NCBI GenBank assembly: GCA_023390415.1
Contig: JAEWCW010000212.1
Coordinates: 1 to 64,000 of the forward strand
Length of the DNA stretch: 64,000 bases
From: Pseudomonadota bacterium
Lineage (GTDB): Bacteria; Pseudomonadota; Alphaproteobacteria; Sphingomonadales; Sphingomonadaceae
Direction: 5' to 3'
Shown here: positions 1 to 7,996 of the stretch, piece by piece
Layout of the letters: every line of letters begins with the position of its first letter
Position numbering within the stretch: the stretch's first letter is position 1
Notes under the pieces: model-generated
The model's database searches: none
What the model was told of the DNA's origin: nothing
Seen by the model: only the letters and a program-made list of their open reading frames with translations
Position numbers and translations under genes: made by a program

Positions 1-1544
1 GTGCCGCCCGCCTCGAGCCGCGCCGCGCCGCCGACACGCACGTCGCCGCCATTGACGGCGGACAGGATGGCATTGCCGCCACGTCCGGGGCCGCCGGCCA
101 CAAGTCCGGCCGCCTGGCCGTCGGCACCGGTCCCGCTCGCGACCAGATCCACGTCGCCGCCGATGGCGATGCTGCCCTGGTCCGCAGTCACGCGCGATTC
201 GCCGGCGCGGGCGAAGCCGGGGAGGCCGATTGCGCTGAATCCGCCGGTCGCCGAGCTGTCGACGACGGCATTGCCGGCAATCTCCACCCGGCCGCCGAAG
301 CGGGCGAGGATCTCCGCCGTGCCGCCGGTGATGTCGGGCATATTGTCGAAGATCACCGGATCGGTGTTCGCGGCCGAGAGGAAGACATTGCCCTCGACGC
401 GAGTCAGCCAATCCGTCTCGGCGCCAAGCGTCACCTGCTGGAAGGCCGAGAGGCGCACGTCCTGATCGAAGCGCAGCAGGCCGGCACCGCTATTGCCCGC
501 CACGATCGCGGTCCGCGCTTGGCCGACCACGTCCGAGGTCCAGCGCCCGCCGGTGATCCGGATGTTCGCCTCGCCTGGCTCCGCCGGCGCGCGTTCGACC
601 TGGCCATTGGCGACATTGTGACCCGCCGAAAGCACGATCACGCCATTCTCGATCGTCGCATCCGCCGCCGGTGCGAAACCGACCGCGCCGGAGAGCAGCA
701 AAGTGATCGGGTTCTGCCCGGTCGCGACCATGTAGATTCCGTGCGGATCGGCGATGCCCTGGCTCGCGGGGCCCGTCGTCTGGCCGGTATGGACGATCGG
801 GGTGGCGGCCCGGCTCCCGGCGAGGATCTGGATGTCGAACAGGCCCTGGTCGATGGTGAGGTTGACCGCTTCGGCGCCGACATAGGCTGCCGCGCCGTTG
901 ACGTTGACGAAGCCTCCATGGACGATCCGCGGCGCAGCGAACGCAACCCAGCTGCCCTCCCGCGCGGCCATGACGGTCGACCCGGGCGACGTCTCGATGG
1001 CAGAATTGGGGAACTGACCGCCGCTGCTGAGCCGGACCCTGCCGCCCACGAACCAGTCGCCATTGGGCGCGGCCGACGGGTTGAGCGTGGTGAGCAGCAG
1101 GTTGCCGACATCGAAGGAGGCGTTGGGACCGAGGATGATGCCGGCCGGACTGTAGAAGGCGACGGTGCCGCCGGGGACCAGCGTGCCACCCGCGTCCAGC
1201 ACCTGGCTGATCACCCGCCCATCGAACAGCATCCGGCTGGTGCCGACTGGCACGATCCGATTGAGAACCGCATAATCGAGGCCAGGGACATTGCTCAGAT
1301 ATTGAGCGGTTGCGCCGGCGGGCAGAAAGACGATCGGGTCCGGCTGCGGCGGCAGCAAGCTCGTATTCCAGTTGATGATCGCGGACGGCGACTTCACCGC
1401 GATCCGGTCGAACCCGGGAGTGCGGGTGATAGTGACGCTGCCCGCGACCACATTGGGATCTGCATTGAACGCCTGGCCGAAGGCCGGGCCGGCGGCGAGC
1501 GCCGCGGCGGCGCAGGTGACGAGGAGGCGAAGATCGGCTCTCAT
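1..1544 (-). CDS. Two-partner secretion exoprotein, filamentous haemagglutinin N-terminal type (3' part beyond window)
   Basis: The frame is open without a stop from the ATG at 1544 to the window edge, so at least 514 codons are present and the C-terminus is missing. The product begins with a signal peptide (MRADLRLLVT followed by an Ala-rich core ending AFGQA). A typical TPS-domain stretch follows: NPNV near the mature start, then SPAGIILGPNASFDVGNLLLTT-like sequence, which matches the haemagglutination-activity (FHA N-terminal) fold where NPNGI is usual. The remainder is Gly/Ala/Val-rich and looks like right-handed beta-helix repeats. Its ATG overlaps the TGA of the upstream transporter gene by 4 bp, so it is the secreted partner of that transporter. 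Exoproteins of this class are adhesins, contact toxins or biofilm factors; without the C-terminus the type cannot be told. Confidence 0.85.
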   Translation of the reverse strand, partial: MRADLRLLVTCAAAALAAGPAFGQAFNADPNVVAGSVTITRTPGFDRIAVKSPSAIINWNTSLLPPQPDPIVFLPAGATAQYLSNVPGLDYAVLNRIVPVGTSRMLFDGRVISQVLDAGGTLVPGGTVAFYSPAGIILGPNASFDVGNLLLTTLNPSAAPNGDWFVGGRVRLSSGGQFPNSAIETSPGSTVMAAREGSWVAFAAPRIVHGGFVNVNGAAAYVGAEAVNLTIDQGLFDIQILAGSRAATPIVHTGQTTGPASQGIADPHGIYMVATGQNPITLLLSGAVGFAPAADATIENGVIVLSAGHNVANGQVERAPAEPGEANIRITGGRWTSDVVGQARTAIVAGNSGAGLLRFDQDVRLSAFQQVTLGAETDWLTRVEGNVFLSAANTDPVIFDNMPDITGGTAEILARFGGRVEIAGNAVVDSSATGGFSAIGLPGFARAGESRVTADQGSIAIGGDVDLVASGTGADGQAAGLVAGGPGRGGNAILSAVNGGDVRVGGAARLEAGG

Positions 1545-3313
1545 CTGAGGCTCCATGGCCACAAGCGGGTGGTGAACGTGACCAGGACTCGCGGATCGGG
1601 CCGCGCCGCCTGAAGTCCGGCGCGATTGAGCGGCACGGCGACCGCGACGTCGATCCGGGCGCGATCTCCCCAGGCGCCGCGAACCCCGCCGCCGACCGAG
1701 CTCAGTTCGTCCCGGGCCGCCCCGAGCTGGAACAGGTCCTCGTTCCAGACGAAGGCATGGTCGTAGAAGACGTAAGGCTGGACCGCGAAGCCGTCCGGCC
1801 GGCGCGGCGCGGCGCGCCCGAAGCGAAGCTCGGTCTGGAAGCCGATCCCGCTGTCGCCGAGGATGGTTCCGGCATCGTAGCCGCGCCCGATCGTATAGTT
1901 GCCGGCAGCATATTCCTCGAAGGCGAAGAGCGGGCTGCCGCTGATCTGCCCGGTCACGCCGATCAGCGCCGTGACGGCCGGGACGGGGCGCCCCTCGAAC
2001 CGCGCCTCGGTGCGGAAGACCGTCGCGGTCGGATCGCCCTCCAGCCGGCTCGGCGGGATTCGGCCGATCGTGCAGGCGGCGAGCACCGGCCCGCAGGGGT
2101 CGCTCGCGCCGAGGATCCCGAGGCCGCGGCGTGCCTCGATCGAGGCGGCGACGCGCCAGCGCGGCTCGAGCGGCGAGTAGAGCCGCCGGTCGCCGATCTG
2201 CTGCGCCTCCAGATCGATTCGGCCGAACAGCACGCGCAGCCGCTCGCGGCTCAGGTCGAGACCGTTGAAGCGCACTTCCTGGTCGACGAGATCGAGCCCC
2301 AGCGCGCCGCGGACGGTGCGCGACTGGCGGCGGAGGAAGGGGTAGCTCGCCTCGAACGTGGCGAGCAGGGTGCGGGCGCGGACGTCGATCGCCGGGTTGC
2401 CGAGGTCCGGCCGCGCCCAGGCGTGGGTCAATTGGCCGGAGAGGGCGAAGCCTTCGCTGCCGAGCCGGAAATCGTGGCCGATCTGGACCGTCCTCTGCTC
2501 CTCGAAGTCGGCGGTCGAGAAGAGAGCGAGGCTGGTCCGGTCTCCGAGGCCGGTGATCCCGAACAGCTGGCCGCGGAGCAGTGCGCCCCAGCGGCCGAGC
2601 TCGCGCGATCCGAAGTTCTGGACGGTGAAGTCCGCAAGCGCCGGCAACCGGACGACGGTGACCTCGCCGATCACCTCGCCGCGGCCGGCTTCCGCCGAGC
2701 GCAGCGCCAGGCGGACGTTGTAGCCGGGCATATCGCCGGCGAGCAGGAGGTAGCGCTCGGCCTCGTAACGGTTGAACGCTTCGCGGCCGACGAGGTGGCT
2801 GAGATAGCCGACGATCATCCGCTCCGCCTTGCCGGCATCGCCACGGACCCGAAGCGCGGTGAGCCGGGCCATCAGCACCTGGAATCGGACGGTCCCGTCC
2901 TCGACTCTCTGCTCCGGGATCTCGACCGCGGCGACATAGCCCGCGTCGCGCAGGATCGCCGTCGCCCGGTCGCGAATCTCGCAGAGCACCGAGATCGGCT
3001 GCTCTCGACCCAGAAAAGGTTCGTAGGCCGGCCGCAGGACCTCGGGATCGAGGGCGCGGAGATCCTCGAACTGGAGTCGCGTCGGCGTGAACCTAAGGCC
3101 GGCGAAGCGCTGGTCGGCGAGTGCGCAGGGCAGGCGCTGGAGATCGTCGTCGACGGTCAGAGTCGCCGGCGGCCGGCGCTGCTCCTCCGGCTGGACGGGA
3201 CGGCGCACCTCGTCGCGGGTCGGCGCCTGCGGGACGGGCTGAGCCAAGGTGGCAGCAGAGGAAAGCGCGCAGACGAGCGCTATCGATGGGCGGATATTTC
3301 GACGGACGGCCAT
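1541..3313 (-). CDS. TpsB outer-membrane transporter, ShlB/FhaC/HecB family
   Basis: About 590 aa. I chose the ATG at 3313 (MAVRRNIRPSIALVCALSS) because it starts a clean signal peptide cut after TLAQP; the 15 codons upstream look non-coding. After a proline-rich linker comes a POTRA-type region (about residues 75-200, with the SVLCEIRDRATAILRDAGYVAA pattern usual for POTRA_2 helices) and then a C-terminal 16-strand Omp85-type barrel. The conserved L6 element is visible as IGRGYDAG followed by GDSGIGFQTELRFG. The protein ends with a C-terminal aromatic-basic strand (TRLWPWSLR). Gene order B then A with an ATGA overlap (1541-1544) shows it exports the adjacent FHA-like protein. Function by family is firm; substrate by context. 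Confidence 0.9.
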   Translation of the reverse strand: MAVRRNIRPSIALVCALSSAATLAQPVPQAPTRDEVRRPVQPEEQRRPPATLTVDDDLQRLPCALADQRFAGLRFTPTRLQFEDLRALDPEVLRPAYEPFLGREQPISVLCEIRDRATAILRDAGYVAAVEIPEQRVEDGTVRFQVLMARLTALRVRGDAGKAERMIVGYLSHLVGREAFNRYEAERYLLLAGDMPGYNVRLALRSAEAGRGEVIGEVTVVRLPALADFTVQNFGSRELGRWGALLRGQLFGITGLGDRTSLALFSTADFEEQRTVQIGHDFRLGSEGFALSGQLTHAWARPDLGNPAIDVRARTLLATFEASYPFLRRQSRTVRGALGLDLVDQEVRFNGLDLSRERLRVLFGRIDLEAQQIGDRRLYSPLEPRWRVAASIEARRGLGILGASDPCGPVLAACTIGRIPPSRLEGDPTATVFRTEARFEGRPVPAVTALIGVTGQISGSPLFAFEEYAAGNYTIGRGYDAGTILGDSGIGFQTELRFGRAAPRRPDGFAVQPYVFYDHAFVWNEDLFQLGAARDELSSVGGGVRGAWGDRARIDVAVAVPLNRAGLQAARPDPRVLVTFTTRLWPWSLR

Positions 3314-3468
3314 GGCCCCGCCCCTGGTTGCGTTCCGCTCCCCCAGCACGCCACGCACCTCCCCCGCCTCCTACCTATCCCAGTGCAGGCAACGTGCAAA
3401 GCCTTCGCGTTGTTGGCGAAGCGCGGCGCATCATCTATCGGGACAGCGGGCCGGAGGAAGGAGCGCGC

Positions 3469-5205
3469 GTGGACCAGGGGGGAGTGGCGGAGAGCCCGCT
3501 GAGGCAGCTCGCCGCTTTCATGTCGCCGAAGCACAAGCGTCGGTTCCTTCTGGTCCTCGCGCTGATGATTGCCGGCGCCCTGGCCGAGCTGATCGCGATC
3601 GGCGCGGTTATTCCCTTCCTCACCCTGCTCGCTGAGCCTGCCCGCATCTCCGAGCTTCCGATCGTGGCCGAAGCCTTCGCCCTGGTCGGTGCCGAGACCT
3701 TCCGGGAGCGCCTCGTGGCCGCGACCCTGTTCCTGATGACGGCGGCGATCCTGGCCGGCGCAGTGCGGCTTCGGCTCGCCTGGGCGAGCCAGCATTTCGT
3801 CTTCGATCTCGGGCACGAGATCAGCGTCGCGATCCAGCGGCGGGTGCTGGGACAGCCTTATTCCTGGCACATCGCGCGCAACAGCCGCGACGTGGTGGCA
3901 TCGCTGGAGAAGGTCCAGGTGATGGCCTCGGCGGTCGCGCTCCAGGCGGTGCAGGCGCTCACCGCCTGCGTCCTCGCCACGTTCATCCTGGCCGCCCTGG
4001 TCGTCATCGACGCGCCGAGCGCGCTCGCGGCCGCGGCCGTGCTCGCCCTGATCTATCTCGGCGTATCGACCGCGGCACGCCGCCGGCTCGGCCGCAATTC
4101 GCGAACCGTCAACGCCGCCTATTCGGACCGGGTCGGAATCGTCCAGGAAAGCCTCGGCGGCATTCGCGACGTCATCATCGACGACGCGCAGGCGGTCTTC
4201 CTCGATGCTTTCGCCGAGATCGACCGGAATTTCAGCCAGGCCCGCGCCGAGACCGCGTTCATCGGTGCCGCGCCACGCTTCGTGATCGAGGCGACGGGCA
4301 TCGTCCTCATCGCCGCGGTCGCCCTGTTCCTCGCCGAGCGCGAGGGCGGTTTCGCGGCGGCGCTGCCGGTGATCGGTGCACTCGCGCTCGGCGCGCAGCG
4401 CCTGCTGCCCCTGGTCCAGAACATCTATTCCGGCTGGTCTTCGCTGAAGGGGAATAGCGGGGTGTTCGGCGACATTCTCGCGCTTCTGCGCCTGCCGCCC
4501 CCGCCGCCGCCGAGCGGCGCGGCGCCCTTGCCGCTCAACGAATCGATCCGGCTCGACGAGGTCAGCTTCATCTATCCCGGGCGGGACCGGCCGGCGCTCA
4601 ATGCGGTCAGCCTTGCGATCCCGCGCGGCGCGCGGGTTGCCTTGGTCGGCGCGACCGGAAGCGGCAAATCGACGCTTGCCGACATCCTCATGGGCCTGCT
4701 CGAGCCGCAATCGGGGACCGTCGCCGTCGATGGCCTGCCGCTGGACGCCGAGGGCCGCGCCGCCTGGCGCCGGAGCATCGCCCATGTCTCGCAGGCGATC
4801 TTCCTCGCCGACACCAGCATCGCCCGCAACATCGCCTTCGGCCGCGGCGAGGCGGGGATCGACATGGCGCGAGTGGAGGATGCGGCGCGGCGCGCCCGGC
4901 TCCACGATTTCGTCGCGACCCTCCCGCTCGGCTACGACACGCCCGTCGGCGAGCGCGGGGTCGGCCTATCGGGCGGCCAGCGCCAGCGGCTCGGCCTCGC
5001 CCGCGCGCTCTACAAGGGCGCGCCGGTGCTGGTGCTGGACGAGGCGACGAGCGCGCTCGATCCGGCGACCGAGGCGGAGGTGCTGGGATCGCTCGCGGAC
5101 CTCTCGGCCGACGGCCTGACCATCGTCATGATCGCGCACCGCCTGTCACCGGTCTTCGCCTGCGATCTCGTCATCAGGCTCGAGGACGGGCGAGTGGTCG
5201 GCTGA
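3469..5205 (+). CDS. ABC transporter, fused permease and ATPase (lipid-linked glycan flippase type)
   Basis: 578 aa from a GTG at 3469, chosen because a strong GGAGGAAGGAG sits 6 nt upstream and the conserved part starts directly after. The N-terminal half has six membrane segments (first at about residues 25-50, LVLALMIAGALAELIAIGAVI). The C-terminal half is a full ABC domain: Walker A GATGSGKST near residue 394, signature LSGGQRQRLGLARAL near 500, Walker B VLVLDEATSALD near 520, and H-loop IAHRL near 555. The architecture is that of half-size exporters such as MsbA and PglK, which flip lipid-linked oligosaccharide. The gene stands at the edge of the polysaccharide locus and is divergent from the TPS pair across 155 bp. 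The locus also encodes a Wzx, so this exporter may serve another glycan or a glycolipid. Confidence 0.85.
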   Translation: MDQGGVAESPLRQLAAFMSPKHKRRFLLVLALMIAGALAELIAIGAVIPFLTLLAEPARISELPIVAEAFALVGAETFRERLVAATLFLMTAAILAGAVRLRLAWASQHFVFDLGHEISVAIQRRVLGQPYSWHIARNSRDVVASLEKVQVMASAVALQAVQALTACVLATFILAALVVIDAPSALAAAAVLALIYLGVSTAARRRLGRNSRTVNAAYSDRVGIVQESLGGIRDVIIDDAQAVFLDAFAEIDRNFSQARAETAFIGAAPRFVIEATGIVLIAAVALFLAEREGGFAAALPVIGALALGAQRLLPLVQNIYSGWSSLKGNSGVFGDILALLRLPPPPPPSGAAPLPLNESIRLDEVSFIYPGRDRPALNAVSLAIPRGARVALVGATGSGKSTLADILMGLLEPQSGTVAVDGLPLDAEGRAAWRRSIAHVSQAIFLADTSIARNIAFGRGEAGIDMARVEDAARRARLHDFVATLPLGYDTPVGERGVGLSGGQRQRLGLARALYKGAPVLVLDEATSALDPATEAEVLGSLADLSADGLTIVMIAHRLSPVFACDLVIRLEDGRVVG

Positions 5206-5526
5206 AGCGCGACGGCGCGACGCGGGCTGCCAGTCCATCGACCATGCCACGAGCAACAATGCGGTCGGCCAGATCATCGTGTTCCAGAGGTCCTTGACGC
5301 TCGATGAGATCGCCCAATCCGGCCCCTCGGGCCAGTTGTGGCGAAGATCGTACGCCTCGTTCGCAACTTCGACCACGAGAACGACCAGCCACGGAATGAC
5401 ACTTCGCCCGTTGCGGAGAATGACCGTCGTTGTCACGTACAGAAGGAGCGCGGCGTGGATGTGCAGCGCGTCGCGCTCGAGTCCGGTATAAGCCTCGATC
5501 GCCATCTTGAGATCGTAAAAGGTCAT
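5146..5526 (-). CDS. Small three-helix membrane protein, unknown function
   Basis: 126 aa. ATG 5526 is preferred over ATG 5532 because GGAG lies 8 nt upstream of the former but only 2 nt from the latter. Three hydrophobic segments are visible: HIHAALLLYVTTTVIL, VIPWLVVLVVEVANEAYDL and DLWNTMIWPTALLLVAW; the last two carry acidic and aromatic residues (ANEAYDLRHNWPEGPDW). The tail is charged. The last 60 bp overlap the end of the convergent ABC transporter gene, so the two are antisense there. I do not recognise a named family; the conserved-looking motif between helices 2 and 3 argues that it is a real gene. Confidence 0.6.
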   Translation of the reverse strand: MTFYDLKMAIEAYTGLERDALHIHAALLLYVTTTVILRNGRSVIPWLVVLVVEVANEAYDLRHNWPEGPDWAISSSVKDLWNTMIWPTALLLVAWSMDWQPASRRRASADHSPVLEPDDEIAGEDR

Positions 5527-5642
5527 CCACATGCCTCCGCCTCGCGCTCCGGGCTCCGTTATTGCGCGCTTCTGAACCTTCTTCTATCTCCTGCGCCACC
5601 GCCAGGCTCCAGCAGGGCGTCGCAGCCTCGGCAGGGAGCCAG

Positions 5643-5915
5643 ATGACGAAGCCTGATCTGAAAGTCGCCATTCTCGTGGATCGGGGCGAGGTGCCGAGAT
5701 TCGGCCTCGACGCCCTCGATGAGCTGGACTGCTGCGACGAGATCAGCGTCTTCTCCTGCACCGATACGCGCCTGGCTCGGAAGCCCCTGCGCCACGGCGC
5801 TTATTACGCCCTCAACCTGGAGAGGCGCGGTCTGCAGATGGAGGATTTCTCGCACGTGCCCGAAGGATTCGCTCGGACTTGCAGCTTTGCGACGCTGGGC
5901 GGGCGGACGGCATGA
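5643..5915 (+). pseudogene. Fragment of a formyltransferase/GINT1-like N-terminal domain
   Basis: 90 aa. The ATG at 5643 is preceded by AGGGAG at good spacing, so it can be translated. The start (VAILVDRGEVPRFGLDALDEL) and the LRHGAYYALNL stretch resemble the N-terminal part of larger polysaccharide-locus proteins that join an N-terminal Rossmann-like domain to a formyltransferase or glycosyltransferase domain. Here the frame stops after only 90 residues and no catalytic domain follows. The TGA overlaps the ATG of the next glycosyltransferase (ATGA at 5912-5915), so translation of the two is probably coupled. The likely origin is a deletion that removed the rest of the gene. It may alternatively be a free-standing small protein. 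The family assignment is from memory of the pattern and is weak. Confidence 0.4.
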
Positions 5916-7048
5916 TCCGGGTTCTTCATGTCGTGCCGGATCTCAATTCCGGCGGCGCGGAGCTGATGATGAAGCGGCTGATCGAGGCGCATCTCGGCGA
6001 TCCTCGTTACGAGCATCGCGTGCTCTCGTTGCGCGGCCTCGGCACCGTCGGGCCGGTGCTTCTTGCCAAGGGCGTCGCGGTCGACAGCCTCGGCCTGACC
6101 TCGGCGCTCCGGCTGCCGGGGACGTTGTGGCGGCTGACCCGCGCCATCCGCGGCATACGGCCGGACATCGTCCAGACCTGGATGTACCATGCCGACCTGC
6201 TTGGCGGGCTGGCCGCGCGGCTGGCGGGCGTGCGCACGGTGCTCTGGGGAGTCCGCGTTGCCGACATCACACCGGATATGGGCGTAGCGCGGGAGACGTT
6301 CTGGGTGCGGCGCCTGTGCGCGCGAGTCTCCTCCGTGATCCCAAAGGCAATCCTCTACGTCTGCAACTCGGCGCGACCACCCCACGAGGCGCTTGGCTAC
6401 GATGCCACCAAGGGCGTGGTGATCCCCAACGGCTACGTGCTGCCGCCGGAGCGCTCGGAAGCCGAGAGGACGGAATTGCGGCGGCGGCTGGGGCTGCCGG
6501 TGGAAGCACTTTTGGTGGGCAGCGCCGGGCGCTGGGCTCCGCAGAAGGATTTTCCTGCTTTCATCAAGGCGGCGTCGCGCGTCGCGGCGCGCTTTCCGGA
6601 GGCGGAGTTCGTGTTGATCGGCAGAGGCGTCGATCGGGACAATGAGGAACTTGAAGGCCTCATCCGCGACACCGGCATCGCGGCGAGATTCCATCTTCTC
6701 GGGGAGCGGCGCGACCTGATCGACTGCCTCGCGACGCTGGACCTCTTCTCGCTCCAATCGATCCAGGAAGGTTTCCCCAATGTCGTGGCCGAGGCGATGT
6801 CGGCGGCCGTTCCGTGCGTCGTGACGGACGTCGGCGACGCCGCCTTGCTCGTCGGGGACACGGCCCGGGTGATCCCGCCGCGCCAGCCGGACCTGCTGGC
6901 CGCCGCTATGGAGGAGGCCTTGGCGCTGCCGCCGGACGTCCGCCGGTCTCGCGGGCAGGAGGCGCGGCAGCGGGTGGAGCGTCATTTCTCGATCGCCGCG
7001 GTGGCGGAGCGTTTTGGCGAGCTTTACCGGGACCTGCTGCGCAGCTAG
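5912..7048 (+). CDS. Glycosyltransferase family 4 (GT-B)
   Basis: 378 aa. I take ATG 5912 because MIRVLHVVPDLNSGGAELMM is the canonical GT4 start, with the Gly-rich acceptor loop. The C-terminal nucleotide-sugar domain has VGSAGRWAPQKDF (new strand-helix unit near residue 200) and the SIQEGFPNVVAEAMSAAVPCVVTDVGD motif, whose E-x7-E pair (EGFPNVVAE) binds the donor. It transfers a sugar from an NDP donor to a lipid-linked acceptor on the cytoplasmic face. The start overlaps the upstream fragment's stop by 4 bp, and the methyltransferase follows after about 30 bp. Donor and linkage cannot be read from sequence. Confidence 0.85.
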   Translation: MIRVLHVVPDLNSGGAELMMKRLIEAHLGDPRYEHRVLSLRGLGTVGPVLLAKGVAVDSLGLTSALRLPGTLWRLTRAIRGIRPDIVQTWMYHADLLGGLAARLAGVRTVLWGVRVADITPDMGVARETFWVRRLCARVSSVIPKAILYVCNSARPPHEALGYDATKGVVIPNGYVLPPERSEAERTELRRRLGLPVEALLVGSAGRWAPQKDFPAFIKAASRVAARFPEAEFVLIGRGVDRDNEELEGLIRDTGIAARFHLLGERRDLIDCLATLDLFSLQSIQEGFPNVVAEAMSAAVPCVVTDVGDAALLVGDTARVIPPRQPDLLAAAMEEALALPPDVRRSRGQEARQRVERHFSIAAVAERFGELYRDLLRS

Positions 7049-7079
7049 AGCGCAGACAACCTTACCGATAGTGGAAGAG

Positions 7080-7937
7080 ATGGAGAGCAGCAGCCTCAGC
7101 GCCACGGCCAAGACGACCGACGCCCCGACGATCGAGGGCTTCGGCGAGGAGTGGGCTGCGTTCGACCAGACCCGGCTTGACGCTGAAGAACGCAAGGAAG
7201 TGTTCGACAGCTATTTCTCGGTCTTCCCGTTCGACGAACTGGGGGAGGCGGAAGGGTTCGACGTCGGCTGCGGCTCGGGCCGCTGGGCCGCGCTGGCTGC
7301 GACGCGGGTCGGCCATCTCCATTGCATCGATCCGGCCCGCAAGGCGCTGGACGTCGCTCGAGTCAATCTCGCCGGCCAGACGAACGTCAGCTTCCATCAT
7401 GCCAGCACCGACACCCTTCCGCTGGCCGACGGCAGCCAGGATTTCGGCTATTCGCTCGGGGTGCTTCATCACACGCCCGATCCCGAAACGGCGCTCGCCA
7501 AATGCGTTGCCAAGCTCAAGCCCGGCGCCCCGTTCCTCGTCTACCTCTATTATTCCATGGACAATCAGCCGGCCTGGTATCGCGCGGCCTGGAAGCTCAG
7601 CGATTTTGGGCGTCGGGCGATCAGCCGGTTGCCGTTCGGTACGCGAAAGCTGGCGTCGGAGGTTCTCGCCGCCTTGGTCTATTGGCCGCTCGCGCGGACC
7701 GCCAGGGTGGCTGAGAAAATGGGCGCCAACGTCCATTCGTTCCCGCTCGGCGCCTATCGCAACAACAGCTACTACACCATGCGGACCGACGCGCTCGACC
7801 GCTTCGGGACAAAGCTCGAGAAGCGCTTCTCGCGCGCCGAGATCGAAGCGATGATGAAGCGGTGCGGGCTCGAGGGCATCGTCTTTCGCGAGGATGCGCC
7901 ATTCTGGTGCGCCTGCGGACGCCGAGCGGCCCGCTGA
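7080..7937 (+). CDS. SAM-dependent class I methyltransferase
   Basis: 285 aa from ATG 7080; an in-frame GTG at 7071 is also possible. Motif I is FDVGCGSGRWA near residue 60, followed by HCIDPARKALDVA (motif II, acidic end of strand 2) and DFGYSLGVLHHTPDPETAL (post-motif region), the pattern of the Methyltransf_11/25 group. Position between a glycosyltransferase and an amidotransferase suggests methylation of a glycan residue, or of the chain end. The start GFGEEWAAFDQ is common in methyltransferases of O-antigen and capsule loci. The actual acceptor is unknown. Confidence 0.8.
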   Translation: MESSSLSATAKTTDAPTIEGFGEEWAAFDQTRLDAEERKEVFDSYFSVFPFDELGEAEGFDVGCGSGRWAALAATRVGHLHCIDPARKALDVARVNLAGQTNVSFHHASTDTLPLADGSQDFGYSLGVLHHTPDPETALAKCVAKLKPGAPFLVYLYYSMDNQPAWYRAAWKLSDFGRRAISRLPFGTRKLASEVLAALVYWPLARTARVAEKMGANVHSFPLGAYRNNSYYTMRTDALDRFGTKLEKRFSRAEIEAMMKRCGLEGIVFREDAPFWCACGRRAAR

Positions 7938-7996
7938 ACGGGACGGACGCCTGCCGGAGCTATTCTCCGTTCGGCATATCGCTTAGGTAGTCGATT

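Noticed and set aside
519..3502. Plus-strand open frames of 364 and 581 codons opposite the TPS genes
   Set aside because: They mirror the minus-strand exoprotein and transporter, which have signal peptides and family motifs; the antisense products have neither.
3280..4905. A 541-codon minus-strand frame opposite the ABC transporter
   Set aside because: It is antisense to clear Walker A/B motifs, and has no recognisable domain.
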